NCBI RefSeq assembly: GCF_000597865.1
Contig: NZ_CP007452.1
Span: 2,177,183-2,241,182, forward strand
DNA: 64,000 nucleotides
Origin: Peptoclostridium acidaminophilum DSM 3953
GTDB taxonomy: Bacteria > Bacillota > Clostridia > Peptostreptococcales > Peptostreptococcaceae
Direction of reading: 5' to 3'
Below the pieces are notes generated by a model. That model worked only from the letters and a program-made list of their open reading frames with translations. It ran no database searches and was not told the DNA's origin. The translations under genes and the position numbers were made by a program. Positions 1-8,360 of this stretch are shown here, piece by piece. Positions within the stretch are counted from its first letter, which is position 1; every line of letters starts with the position of its first letter.

Positions 1-518
1 AATTCATCTCCACCTATGCGGCTTATAACATCGGCTTCACCTATGGACTCTTTTATTACGTCTGCAAATGTTCTAATTATGAAGTCGCCCTCTATATGTC
101 CGTAGCCGTCATTGATGCTCTTGAGGCCGTCTATGTCTATAAAGCATATCGAAAAATATGTATCTTCATTTTGCAGTCTCTTGAGCTCCCTGTCAAGAGC
201 CATGAATCCGTTTATTCTGTTGGGCACTCCAGTCATCATGTCAGTGAATGCGTAGTATTCAAGCAGCTCCTGCTGTCGCTTTCTCTCTTCTATCTCCCTG
301 GCCAGCTCAGCCTGCACTTCTTTTAAATACACCTGCTGTCCATCGCTTATGCTTGTGAGCTTGATTGTTGTTTTGAGGTTGCGCTCAAAAACAGCCACCA
401 GCTCCCGGAATTCGTCAATCAGCTCGTTTGCATTGTTTTTATGGTCGTTGCATATCGCCTGGGCCTTTTGCAGCTTTTCAAGTTCTTCCTTGAAAAGAGC
501 CTTTGTGTTTTTGCTCAT
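1..518 (-). CDS. GGDEF diguanylate cyclase, SiaD-like (3' end outside window)
   Basis: The visible 172 residues are a helical, Lys/Glu-rich N-terminal stalk (about 1-90, probable coiled coil) followed by a GGDEF domain. The domain shows TDMMTGVPNR near residue 92, FIDIDGLKSIND near 126, and GGDE exactly at the window edge. It should make cyclic di-GMP from two GTP in the cytoplasm. I start it at the ATG at 518, which has GGTGGAG about 5 bases upstream; an in-frame ATG at 533 has no ribosome site. It is the third gene after a SpoIIE-type phosphatase and a SiaB-like kinase, the arrangement of the Pseudomonas siaABCD switch, so SiaD-like is the best reading. The C-terminus, including the active-site Phe and the I-site region, lies outside. 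Confidence 0.85.
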   Translation of the reverse strand, partial: MSKNTKALFKEELEKLQKAQAICNDHKNNANELIDEFRELVAVFERNLKTTIKLTSISDGQQVYLKEVQAELAREIEERKRQQELLEYYAFTDMMTGVPNRINGFMALDRELKRLQNEDTYFSICFIDIDGLKSINDGYGHIEGDFIIRTFADVIKESIGEADVISRIGGDE

Positions 519-551
519 ATTCTCCACCTTCATATCGTTTTTGCGCGTCCT

Positions 552-1121
552 TTAGGAAACTACTGCCTTCAATGTGAAAAAAGAGTATCTTTCATCTCTT
601 TCTATGAACATATATTCGAGCTTCCGGCTTGATCGTCTTGCCATCTCAATAAGTCCCAGACCTGCCCCAAAGCCGTCTACGCTTCCTGATCTCAGCCTTT
701 CCTTATAGAATTTTTTGAGTTCTGCTCTATCGAGCGAATTGATATGATCTATGCTCTCCTTTAGGTGCTCCCTGTCTTCATTGCTAAGTACATTCCCTGA
801 GCATATGTAGTAACCGCTTTCCTCCTTGCCTATTACGACTATGCTTTCAAAAGCCGCCTTGAAGAACTCGGCATCGCTTTCGCGTTCTACTTTCTTTTGA
901 ATGTAGTTTTTTATGTTTTGCGACTGCTCGATATATATTGAAAACACGTTATAGCTCACACTTTCATTGTCTTCCTGGCCACTCATATCCTTTTCTATGT
1001 ATTTTTTTATAGCTTCGCCTATGTCTTCGATTATATTCTGTGTAAACGAGCCGTTAAAGCTTATGACTACTCCGCTTTCACTCAGTTCCTTGACCATTGA
1101 ATTCATCTTTTCTTTTATCAT
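552..1121 (-). CDS. SiaB-like protein kinase (DUF6272)
   Basis: A 189-residue cytoplasmic protein. It has the features of the SiaB/DUF6272 kinases: ISFNGSFTQ-IIEDIGEAI near the N-terminus, an FSIYIEQSQNIKNY stretch near residue 62, and a GAGLGLIEMAR motif (about 153-163) like the ATP-lid glycine box of GHKL kinases. In Pseudomonas the homologue phosphorylates the small partner SiaC, and SiaA reverses this, so that free SiaC activates the cyclase SiaD. Here it lies 43 bases after the phosphatase gene and 33 bases before the GGDEF gene, clearly one operon. The ATG has GAGAGGT about 6 bases upstream. No SiaC-like frame lies between the genes, so the substrate is not visible. Confidence 0.8.
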   Translation of the reverse strand: MIKEKMNSMVKELSESGVVISFNGSFTQNIIEDIGEAIKKYIEKDMSGQEDNESVSYNVFSIYIEQSQNIKNYIQKKVERESDAEFFKAAFESIVVIGKEESGYYICSGNVLSNEDREHLKESIDHINSLDRAELKKFYKERLRSGSVDGFGAGLGLIEMARRSSRKLEYMFIERDERYSFFTLKAVVS

Positions 1122-1164
1122 AGAGCGTACCTCTCTAATTGTATTTTTAGCATTTGCAGCATTG

Positions 1165-2478
1165 CTATAAAGGCTTTACTGCAAACACAGTGACATCGTC
1201 ACGCTGCACCTCGCAGCCCTTGTGCGCCGAAAAACGCTTAATCATCTCGCTTCTTTGCTTTTCAAAATCATATTTTGCCACAGCGTCTATCGCTTCGACG
1301 AATCTTTCGGCTCCAAACGGATGGATGTCCTCATATCCGTTCTGATCTAAAAAACCGTCTGTCGTCATGTAGAACGCGTCTCCCGGCAAATAATCAATCA
1401 CTGCATCCTCGAATTCCTGCTCTTTTTTCTTCCTCTCACTGTATCCAAGGCTTTTGTTTGCTCCCCGCAGCTCCCTTGTGATTCCCTGGCTGTGACTGAA
1501 CAGCGACATGCGCGCTCCCGAGTATGTCAGTCTCCTGGACTCCTGGTCGAACATGCAAAGTCCCATGTCGAGCCCTGCGTGAAGGTTGTCGTATTTGTTG
1601 AATTTGTAGAATGTGTCCTTTACCATTGCGTTTATTTTATTGAGTATTTCACTGGCGCTCCCATGCCCGGAATCCTCGAAAGCTCTTGATATCATCTGGT
1701 TTAAGGCGATTGTCATGAATGCTCCGGCCACGCCGTGTCCCGTGCAATCCATGAGCACAGCGCAAAAGCCCTTGCGTGTGGGTGCAAACCAATAGAAATC
1801 GCCCCCCACTATGTCCTTGGGCTTCCATATTGCAAAAGCGTCATCCGCATGTTTTTTTATAAATGACATATCAGGCAGCAGGGAGTTTTGTATCATGCTT
1901 GCATAGTGGACGCTTTCAACTATCTGCTCGTTCTTCGCTCTTACTTCTTCCTGCGCTTTTCTCCTCTCCTCTTCAAAATGCTTTGCATTCTCAGACGCTA
2001 TGGATATTTGAATCGAGAGTGAGCCGAAAAAGTCAATTTTTGAATTTGTAAAATAGTTTTCAGCACTATGCTCTGCAATTATAATCCCTACTCTTTCCTT
2101 GTTCTTGAAATCATTAAGCGGCGACAGGAGCACCGACTTTGTGCTTTTACCCTGTATGAACCAGTGCTGCTCATCTTTTGTATCGAATACGCAGGTGTCC
2201 TTGACATGGATTATGTGCGTTGGGAAATCACTCGATTCCTCCGATAAAAATCTGTTCTCATTTTGTATGCCCCTTGAGTATGATTTAAAGCCGTTGTCGC
2301 TTTTCATCCAGATTGTGCATGTGTCAAGACCCATGACACCCATTAGCATGTCTGTTGTAACCTCCATGAGCCCTATGAACGAGTCAATATTTGAGGATAT
2401 CTTTATGACTTCACCCAGAAGCCATGTCATGGCCTTTTGCTCCTGAAGCTCCTCTATGTATTTCGAATCTATATCCAT
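1165..2478 (-). CDS. GAF-SpoIIE (PP2C-type) protein phosphatase, SiaA-like
   Basis: About 437 residues: a GAF-like sensor domain (about 25-165), a short coiled linker (about 165-195), then a PPM/SpoIIE serine phosphatase domain. Metal-binding motifs are GGDFYW (about 225), MDCTGHGVAGAFM (about 243) and the terminal RDDVTVFAV. There is no membrane segment, so unlike Pseudomonas SiaA it should sense a cytoplasmic signal through GAF. The ATG at 2478 is preceded by GAAGGAAGG at good spacing; an upstream TTG (2502) is less likely. It leads the phosphatase-kinase-cyclase operon and probably acts opposite the SiaB-like kinase. Confidence 0.85.
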   Translation of the reverse strand: MDIDSKYIEELQEQKAMTWLLGEVIKISSNIDSFIGLMEVTTDMLMGVMGLDTCTIWMKSDNGFKSYSRGIQNENRFLSEESSDFPTHIIHVKDTCVFDTKDEQHWFIQGKSTKSVLLSPLNDFKNKERVGIIIAEHSAENYFTNSKIDFFGSLSIQISIASENAKHFEEERRKAQEEVRAKNEQIVESVHYASMIQNSLLPDMSFIKKHADDAFAIWKPKDIVGGDFYWFAPTRKGFCAVLMDCTGHGVAGAFMTIALNQMISRAFEDSGHGSASEILNKINAMVKDTFYKFNKYDNLHAGLDMGLCMFDQESRRLTYSGARMSLFSHSQGITRELRGANKSLGYSERKKKEQEFEDAVIDYLPGDAFYMTTDGFLDQNGYEDIHPFGAERFVEAIDAVAKYDFEKQRSEMIKRFSAHKGCEVQRDDVTVFAVKPL

Positions 2479-2763
2479 TGCAAGCCCTTCCTTCGTGCTC
2501 AAATCACACTCTTTTTCTGTGTATTCATTCGCGCATATGTAATCTGTTACTATCTTTGCTGGCTCTTTTACAATATTGTATCGTCATATAAAATCATACC
2601 ATATCATTTTATTTTTCACTGCAATTTTTCTTATTTTTTAACAAAGCTGAGCTTTATAACTATTCTGTGGTATATTATCTATATGAATATGCATGAGAGA
2701 CTCGGGCTCATAGCCTGTCTAGTCGTATTATACTCTGAAGCTTGAGTCACAAGGAGAATCCAG

Positions 2764-4050
2764 ATGAATAACTCAAATTCTATAAAAATAATAAAGGGAA
2801 ATATAATATTCACCTCTGTGCCTGAGGGCTTCAATATAACGGAGCAGGGATTCCTTGTAATGCGCGATGGCAAGGTTGAGGGCGTATACGAATCGCTTCC
2901 CGATATTTACTCGGGAATTGAAATAACCGACTACGGCGACAAGCTCATAATACCCGGTATGAACGACCTGCACTGTCATGCCCCACAGTTTCGAAATCTT
3001 GGCATGGCAATGGACAGGGAGCTGCTTCCCTGGCTTGAAAACTACACCTTCCCCGAAGAGTCCAGGTTCAAGGATAAGGAGTACGCCCGCAGCGTCTACT
3101 CCGCGTTCATAAGGGAGATATGGAAACAGGGCACCACAAGGATTGCCGTATATTCGACGGTCCACAAGAGCGCAGCTCTGCAGCTTATGGAGCTCTTTGA
3201 GAAATCAGGGCTCGGCGCTTATGTGGGCAAGGTCAATATGGACCGCAACTGCCCTGATTCCATACGCGAATCTGCCGAAGGTTCGCTCGCAGACACCCGG
3301 GAACTGCTCGAAGCCAGTGCCGGCAAAGACAGTCTTGTTAGACCTATAATAACGCCCCGCTTTGTGCCAAGCTGCAGCGCCAGGCTTCTTGAAGGCCTTG
3401 GCGAGCTGGCAGTCGAATACTTCGCCCCCGTGCAGTCCCACCTTTCTGAAAACAAGGGCGAAATAGAATGGGTCAAGGAGCTCCATCCGGATTCAAGCTG
3501 TTACGGAGATGTCTACGACAAATACAAGCTTTTCGGACAGACTCCTACGCTCATGGCCCACTGTGTCTATTCAGACGAGCAGGAGAGAGAGCTAATGCGC
3601 TCAAGAGGCGTCATTGCAGTCCATTGCCCTACCTCCAACATGAACGTAGGCAGTGGAATGATGCCTGTCAGGACATTCCTCGATGAAGGAATACGCGTGG
3701 CACTTGGCTCAGACATAAGCGGCGGCCACACATGCTCGATATTCAAGACGATGGTCTATGCCATACAGATTTCAAAGCTGCTATGGGCGGAGTCAGGAAA
3801 GCAGATATCATTCCTTTCTAATTCCGAGACCTTCTACATGGCCACAAAGGGCGGAGGAAGCTTCTTTGGCAATGTGGGCAGCTTCGAGAAGGGCTATGAT
3901 TTCGACGCCCTCGTGATAGACGACTCGGAGCTGAGCACCCTTGGCTACACTATCGAGCAAAGGCTTGAGAGATTCATATATGTCGGAGACGACAGGCATA
4001 TACTCCACAGATATGTGCAGGGCAAGCTTATAGAGGAGCCTGAGCTGTAG
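2764..4050 (+). CDS. guaD: Guanine deaminase
   Basis: A 428-residue amidohydrolase that converts guanine to xanthine and ammonia in purine salvage or catabolism. Zinc-site motifs are in the usual order: PGMNDLHCHAPQF (about 64-76, the HxH pair and the guanine-deaminase APQF signature), SHLSEN (about 226), AHCVY (about 265) and GSDISGG (about 314). The length is normal for the family. AAGGAG lies about 9 bases before the ATG. It is divergent from the SiaA-like operon and convergent with hcp, with a shared bidirectional terminator. No purine riboswitch is evident in the roughly 285-base upstream gap. Confidence 0.93.
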   Translation: MNNSNSIKIIKGNIIFTSVPEGFNITEQGFLVMRDGKVEGVYESLPDIYSGIEITDYGDKLIIPGMNDLHCHAPQFRNLGMAMDRELLPWLENYTFPEESRFKDKEYARSVYSAFIREIWKQGTTRIAVYSTVHKSAALQLMELFEKSGLGAYVGKVNMDRNCPDSIRESAEGSLADTRELLEASAGKDSLVRPIITPRFVPSCSARLLEGLGELAVEYFAPVQSHLSENKGEIEWVKELHPDSSCYGDVYDKYKLFGQTPTLMAHCVYSDEQERELMRSRGVIAVHCPTSNMNVGSGMMPVRTFLDEGIRVALGSDISGGHTCSIFKTMVYAIQISKLLWAESGKQISFLSNSETFYMATKGGGSFFGNVGSFEKGYDFDALVIDDSELSTLGYTIEQRLERFIYVGDDRHILHRYVQGKLIEEPEL

Positions 4051-4141
4051 CGAATGCCGACAGCGCGATGCTACATTTGCAGGGCGTGCCCTTAAAAGGC
4101 TTTAGCAACATGGATATTAGGTTATAATTTTTAAGTATGGC

Positions 4142-4173
4142 AAAACCCCCGGCGTAATAATGCCGGGGGTTTT
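4142..4173. terminator. Bidirectional terminator between guaD and hcp
   Basis: A perfect 12-bp stem (AAAACCCCCGGC against GCCGGGGGTTTT) with an 8-base loop lies between the convergent genes guaD and hcp. The T/A-rich flanks serve both strands. Confidence 0.9.
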
Positions 4174-4211
4174 GTGGTCTGTAATCTTTTAAATTTATAG
4201 TTAGTATCGTG

Positions 4212-5921
4212 TTACTCTCCCATGAACATCTTTATGTCTTCGTCCACGCTGCCTATTCCGCCTATTCCGAATGTCTCCACAAGTATGTTGGCTACGTTCG
4301 GCGACAGGAACGCAGGAAGTGTAGGTCCAAGGTGAATGTTTTTCACTCCAAGGTGAAGCAGTGCCAGCAGAACTATAACGGCCTTCTGCTCGTACCAAGC
4401 TATGTTGTATGATATAGGAAGTTCGTTGATATCCTCAAGTCCGAACGCCTCTTTTAGTTTAAGCGCTATTACTGCCAGCGAATAAGAGTCGTTGCACTGC
4501 CCTGCATCCAGAACTCTTGGTATTCCGCCTATGTCTCCCAGATTAAGCTTGTTGTACTTGTACTTGGCGCAGCCTGCTGTTAGTATCACTGCGTCCTTTG
4601 GAAGCTTCTCCGCAAATTCCGTATAGTAGTTTCTGCTCTTAGCTCTTCCGTCACAGCCCGCCATTACAAAGAATCTCTTTATTGCGCCTGATTTTACCGC
4701 GTCAACCACCTTGTCTGCAAGAGCCATTACCTGATTGTGAGCGAATCCGCCTATTATCTCTCCCTTTTCTATTTCAACAGGCGCAGCGCATTTCTTCGCT
4801 TGCTCTATCAAGGCTGAGAAGTCCTTAGGCTGGCCATTCTTGCCGTCTTCAATGTGTTTTACGCCGCTGAATCCTGTAACGCCTGTAGTGTATAGCCTGC
4901 CCTTGTATGAATCCTTAGGAGGCACTATGCAGTTTGTAGTCATAAGTATAGGACCGTTGAAGCTTTCAAATTCGCTGTCCTGCTTCCACCATGCATTTCC
5001 ATAGTTTCCTACAAAGTGGTCGTATTTCTTGAATGCAGGATAATAGTTGGCAGGAAGCATTTCACTGTGGGTATATACGTCCACGCCTGTGCCTGCTGTC
5101 TGCTTGAGCAGCTCCTCGAAATCCTTGAGGTCGTGTCCGCTCACTAGTATTCCAGGATTGTTTCTTGTGCCTATGTTTACCTTTGTTATTTCAGGGTTTC
5201 CGTATGTTGACGTGTTGGCAGAATCAAGCAGCGCCATTGCATCCACGCCGAATTTTCCAGCCTCCATGATTATACCTACAAGGTCGTCTGCAGAAAGCGT
5301 ATCGTCAAGCGTAGCCGCAAGAGCCTTGTGCATGAAGCCGTGAATATCGTCGCTGTCGTATCCCAGGTTCATCGCATGGTGCATGTAGGCAGCCATTCCC
5401 TTTATTCCGTATACAAGCAGCTCTCTTAGCGATCTTATGTCTTCGTTTTCAGTTGCGAGAACGCCCACCTTTTCAGCCTTGCTGTCGAAATCAGTCACGC
5501 TTGAAGCGAACCATACCGCCGCGTCAGGAAGCGAAACGCCCTGCGACTCCATTCCGATAAGTCTTTTGAGCTTGTCGAAAAGGCCCTCGGCGCTAGCTGA
5601 TGGAAGCTTGCCTGCCGCCTCAAGCTTGCTTCTTAGAGACTCCTTAAGCGCAAGTCCTTCCCTTACTCTGTTTATTATGCCTTCTCTGTCGAAATTCGCA
5701 TTTGTTATAGTAGCGAACAGGCTGTTCATAACATACTTGTCAGCCGCCTTGTCTATTATGCCCGCTTTCCTTGCCATGTCGCTGTATACCGACACTCCCT
5801 TGGCCACATATACAAGCAGGTCCTGAGCCTTAGCCACATCCTCAGTCTTTCCGCATACTCCTCTTGATGTACAACCTTTGCAGCCAGCAGCTTCCTGGCA
5901 CTGATAACAAAACATACCCAT
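4212..5921 (-). CDS. hcp: Hydroxylamine reductase / hybrid cluster protein (class I)
   Basis: A 569-residue cytoplasmic hybrid-cluster protein. The N-terminal cysteines Cys5-X2-Cys8-X8-Cys17-X5-Cys23 are the class I spacing that holds the cubane cluster. The hybrid-cluster ligands are present further on in [34 protein letters not shown] and the C-terminal WYEQKAV. The family reduces hydroxylamine and, more probably in vivo, nitric oxide, protecting anaerobes from nitrosative stress. GGAGGT lies about 10 bases before the first ATG; a second ATG two codons on is too far from it. No hcr reductase gene follows, and the gene appears monocistronic. Its promoter carries a CRP/FNR-type palindrome. 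Confidence 0.96.
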   Translation of the reverse strand: MGMFCYQCQEAAGCKGCTSRGVCGKTEDVAKAQDLLVYVAKGVSVYSDMARKAGIIDKAADKYVMNSLFATITNANFDREGIINRVREGLALKESLRSKLEAAGKLPSASAEGLFDKLKRLIGMESQGVSLPDAAVWFASSVTDFDSKAEKVGVLATENEDIRSLRELLVYGIKGMAAYMHHAMNLGYDSDDIHGFMHKALAATLDDTLSADDLVGIIMEAGKFGVDAMALLDSANTSTYGNPEITKVNIGTRNNPGILVSGHDLKDFEELLKQTAGTGVDVYTHSEMLPANYYPAFKKYDHFVGNYGNAWWKQDSEFESFNGPILMTTNCIVPPKDSYKGRLYTTGVTGFSGVKHIEDGKNGQPKDFSALIEQAKKCAAPVEIEKGEIIGGFAHNQVMALADKVVDAVKSGAIKRFFVMAGCDGRAKSRNYYTEFAEKLPKDAVILTAGCAKYKYNKLNLGDIGGIPRVLDAGQCNDSYSLAVIALKLKEAFGLEDINELPISYNIAWYEQKAVIVLLALLHLGVKNIHLGPTLPAFLSPNVANILVETFGIGGIGSVDEDIKMFMGE

Positions 5922-5977
5922 AATATATATACCTCCGCTTTCATTAATTATATTTTTAAAATTTCACTTTCAACTTG

Positions 5978-6026
5978 TGAGTTAATTATATTATCATACT
6001 GGCCTTATGGTTGTAACTTGAGTTAC
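5978..6026 (-). promoter_or_regulatory. hcp promoter with CRP/FNR-type operator
   Basis: A -10 hexamer TATAAT occupies 5990-5985, giving a predicted start near 5978. The palindrome GTAACTTGAGTTAC (6013-6026, arms GTAACT and AGTTAC) is centred at 6019.5, that is about 41.5 bases upstream. This is the textbook position for an activator of the CRP/FNR family contacting polymerase. HcpR, the family member that commonly controls hcp in anaerobes, is the obvious candidate. There is no good -35, consistent with activator dependence. Confidence 0.6.
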
Positions 6027-6046
6027 GCTTTTGGGAATATAATAGC

Positions 6047-6083
6047 AAAAGCCGCAAAAATCTTTTCAGATTCCGCGGCTTTT
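6047..6083 (-). terminator. Terminator overlapping the end of the Mut7-C gene
   Basis: The stem AAAAGCCGC / GCGGCTTTT is 9 bp and its loop contains the TGA stop codon of the minus-strand gene. A short T run follows on the minus strand. Confidence 0.6.
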
Positions 6084-6845
6084 TGAGCACCTCTCTATAA
6101 TTATGTCCACGAGCCGTGCCATGTTGTCATAGTGGCTTCCTCTCCAGTATATCTTCCCGCAACCCCTGCAGCGCTGGTACTCCTTGCACCATGACTTTAC
6201 GCCAGGCGGGATTTGGCCTTCAATATCCTTGTATTCCTGCGAATCCAACGTTATAGGCTCTATGATTCCGTTGCACTGTATGCAGCGAGTAAAGGGCTTT
6301 ATATCGCTGCAAAGTCCAAAATGTTCGAGCACCTCAGCGACCTGCAGCAGCGGATACTTGTTCCTTATTATACGTCCCCTTTCGACGCTATTTCTCATAA
6401 GCAGCCTTCTGTCCCTTGTAAGGAGTATCCTGTCCTCTTCATGCGCAATACGGGCAATCTCAGGATCATCACGTAGAGAGTCGTAGTCCGCATCAAATCC
6501 AAGGAGCCTAAGATAGCGCGCAAGCGTCCCAAGATGCACATCGAGCACGAATCTGCTTCCTCCCTGCTCGCTCCTATGTATCTTCTTGATTCCATCTATT
6601 TCAATATTGCAAAATCTTGGGTACACGCTCACCCGGTCGCGGTCGCCGACAATACGCTCGAATCCGGCCGAGTCGCCGTTTACAAGAATGAGGTCGACTT
6701 CCACATGCGGCACGCTGAAGCTCTCTATGAGATCTTTTACAGACCGTATCCCGTAAAAATAGCTGTCTATGTCGCATTGCCTGTCTTCCGCATCCAGAAA
6801 GTCGTTCAGTTCTCCGTAGAATCTTATAGTCACATGGCTTTTCAC
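6066..6845 (-). CDS. Mut7-C RNase-domain protein with N-terminal ubiquitin-like domain
   Basis: About 259 residues. The N-terminal ~80 residues look like the ThiS/MoaD-type beta-grasp domain found fused to Mut7-C proteins. The remainder is a Mut7-C (PIN-fold) domain with FVLDVHLGTLARYLRLLGFD, a conserved acidic/aromatic start, and ILLTRDRRLL. It ends in a zinc ribbon (CIQC and CRGCGKIYW). PIN-fold relatives are metal-dependent RNases; the target is unknown. The GTG at 6845 has GAGGTGG 5 bases upstream and is preferred over the GTG at 6854. It is a single-gene unit, divergent from the Fe-S/FMN gene. Confidence 0.8.
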   Translation of the reverse strand: MKSHVTIRFYGELNDFLDAEDRQCDIDSYFYGIRSVKDLIESFSVPHVEVDLILVNGDSAGFERIVGDRDRVSVYPRFCNIEIDGIKKIHRSEQGGSRFVLDVHLGTLARYLRLLGFDADYDSLRDDPEIARIAHEEDRILLTRDRRLLMRNSVERGRIIRNKYPLLQVAEVLEHFGLCSDIKPFTRCIQCNGIIEPITLDSQEYKDIEGQIPPGVKSWCKEYQRCRGCGKIYWRGSHYDNMARLVDIIIERCSKSRGI

Positions 6846-7138
6846 TGCTACCACCTCGTGATTTATATACCCAAAATGGCTTCAATCCCCTAATTTAAAG
6901 ATTCCAAGCCGTGTTTTTATGCTCTCGATACACTAACAATTCTCTTATCAAATTCTTCATGCTCATTTTTTTGAATGTTTTTTTCACAGTTTGAACACAT
7001 TTTCAAAACAATTTTGTGATAAATTATAAATTATAATCAAGTATAAGTTTCAGTTATTTTTAATGTTTAAATTTCCTGCAAGCGTTTAATAAAAATGAAT
7101 TTAGCAGCCACTGTATATATTATGAAAGGAGTTTTCCA

Positions 7139-8254
7139 TTGAAAAAAATTCAAAAATTACGTTTTACAGTCCAGGGCATATGCCTTATTCTGACTGTCAC
7201 CTCATTCTTCATAAACTTCAAAATCGCCATGATTGCCATTGCAGCTCTAACAGTGTTTTCCGGAGCCTTTTACTGCGGCTGGATATGTCCGTATGGCTTC
7301 ATGCAGGATCTTTTCAGCAAGTTCGGAAGCCTTTTGGGAATTAAGAAGAGAAAAATGCCATCATCACTTCAAATCATTCTTGTTTTTAGCAGATATGTTC
7401 TGCTTGCCATTGTACTCTTAATTGGTTCCGACTTTGTATTTAGCTTGATGACTTTTGACCCACGTGCTAATTTCTCGAATATGCTAGTTGGAAACATTGC
7501 CGGATTTGCAGCAATATCAGTCATGGCGTTTTTTCTAATAGTTTCACTGCTTTTCGAAAGGCCTTTTTGCAACTACCTTTGTTCTGAAGGTGCCAGATAT
7601 GGCCTGATGGGGAGCCTTAGAATATTCACTATAAAAAGGGACCAGTCCTTATGTGTGAATTGCCAAAAGTGCGATAAGGCATGTCCAATGAACATAAGAG
7701 TTTCAAAAGCAACAAATCTGCGATCACCCCAGTGCATAAACTGCTTCCAGTGCATTTCAGCCTGTCCTGTCAAAGGGGCTCTATCATTTGGAAAGATGAA
7801 CACCGATAAAAATGAAAAGAGAAAATATATGGCAATTGCATTGTCAGCACTTGTGCTGTTTGGGTCTTTTGCCGCTTACAAGTTTTTCGGCGGGAAAGAA
7901 GATGTCTCAGAGGAAGTCACTGCTCCAAGTTCAAGCGAGTCCAGTTCAGCTCAAGGCAGCGGCGACACTTTTTCCGATGCGCAGGGAATCGCTGACGGCA
8001 CCTATACTGGAGAAGGGTACGGCTTCAAAGGCAGCACTGTGGCTCAAGTGACAGTAAAAGATCAGATGATCACATCTATTGAAGTTACACAGACCCGTGA
8101 TGATAAACCGTGGTTTGACAGAGCCAATTCAGAAATACCTGAGAGGATAATACAGTCCCAGAGCACTGATATAGACGTTGTGAGTGGAGCTACCTATTCT
8201 TCAATTGGAATTAAAGATGCCGTGAAAAATGCTCTTGAAAATGCAAGACAGTAG
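7139..8254 (+). CDS. NapH-type 4Fe-4S membrane protein fused to an FMN-binding domain
   Basis: 371 residues. The N-terminal half has about five membrane segments and the two CxxxCP-type motifs of NapH/RnfA-like proteins (YCGWICPYGF near 45, FCNYLCSEGAR near 144). Two 4Fe-4S motifs follow, CVNCQKCDKACP (about 172) and CINCFQCISACP (about 199). After a last membrane segment (about 230-248) and a Ser-rich linker, an FMN-binding domain ends with DVVSGATYSS (about 345). This matches the ApbE flavinylation motif, whose Thr carries FMN covalently. The protein should pass electrons across the membrane from cytoplasmic carriers to an outward flavin. It starts at TTG with AAAGGAG at good spacing. The roughly 280-base upstream gap is AT-rich, with no other feature seen. 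Confidence 0.85.
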   Translation: MKKIQKLRFTVQGICLILTVTSFFINFKIAMIAIAALTVFSGAFYCGWICPYGFMQDLFSKFGSLLGIKKRKMPSSLQIILVFSRYVLLAIVLLIGSDFVFSLMTFDPRANFSNMLVGNIAGFAAISVMAFFLIVSLLFERPFCNYLCSEGARYGLMGSLRIFTIKRDQSLCVNCQKCDKACPMNIRVSKATNLRSPQCINCFQCISACPVKGALSFGKMNTDKNEKRKYMAIALSALVLFGSFAAYKFFGGKEDVSEEVTAPSSSESSSAQGSGDTFSDAQGIADGTYTGEGYGFKGSTVAQVTVKDQMITSIEVTQTRDDKPWFDRANSEIPERIIQSQSTDIDVVSGATYSSIGIKDAVKNALENARQ

Positions 8255-8274
8255 CCATTCCATTGGAAACTGCT

Positions 8275-8320
8275 ATAAAAAAATCCCCAAATCCATTGAT
8301 TTCAATGGGTTTGGGGATTT
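8275..8320 (-). terminator. Long hairpin terminator
   Basis: A stem of about 18 bp (outer arms AAATCCCCAAA and TTTGGGGATTT) is followed on the minus strand by seven T residues. It terminates the U32/ABC-F transcript. Because it directly follows a tRNA-Cys 3' fragment, it may be the original terminator of a lost tRNA gene. It can also stop the Fe-S/FMN gene from the other side. Confidence 0.85.
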
Positions 8321-8327
8321 AATTCTT

Positions 8328-8356
8328 GGAGGCGACACCCAGATTTGAACTGGGAT
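8328..8356 (-). pseudogene. tRNA-Cys 3' remnant (T arm and acceptor end)
   Basis: Read on the minus strand, the segment gives a perfect T arm (TCCCAGTTCAAATCTGGG includes the CCCAG/CTGGG stem and the TTCAAAT loop), then TGTCGCC, a U discriminator and CCA. The 3' acceptor TGTCGCC-U-CCA is the signature of Clostridia/Bacilli tRNA-Cys, whose 5' end would be GGCGACA. No D arm, anticodon arm or 5' acceptor is present: four bases upstream is the stop codon of the U32 gene. It is therefore a remnant or an att-type footprint, not a working tRNA. Confidence 0.8.
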
Positions 8357-8360
8357 TTCC

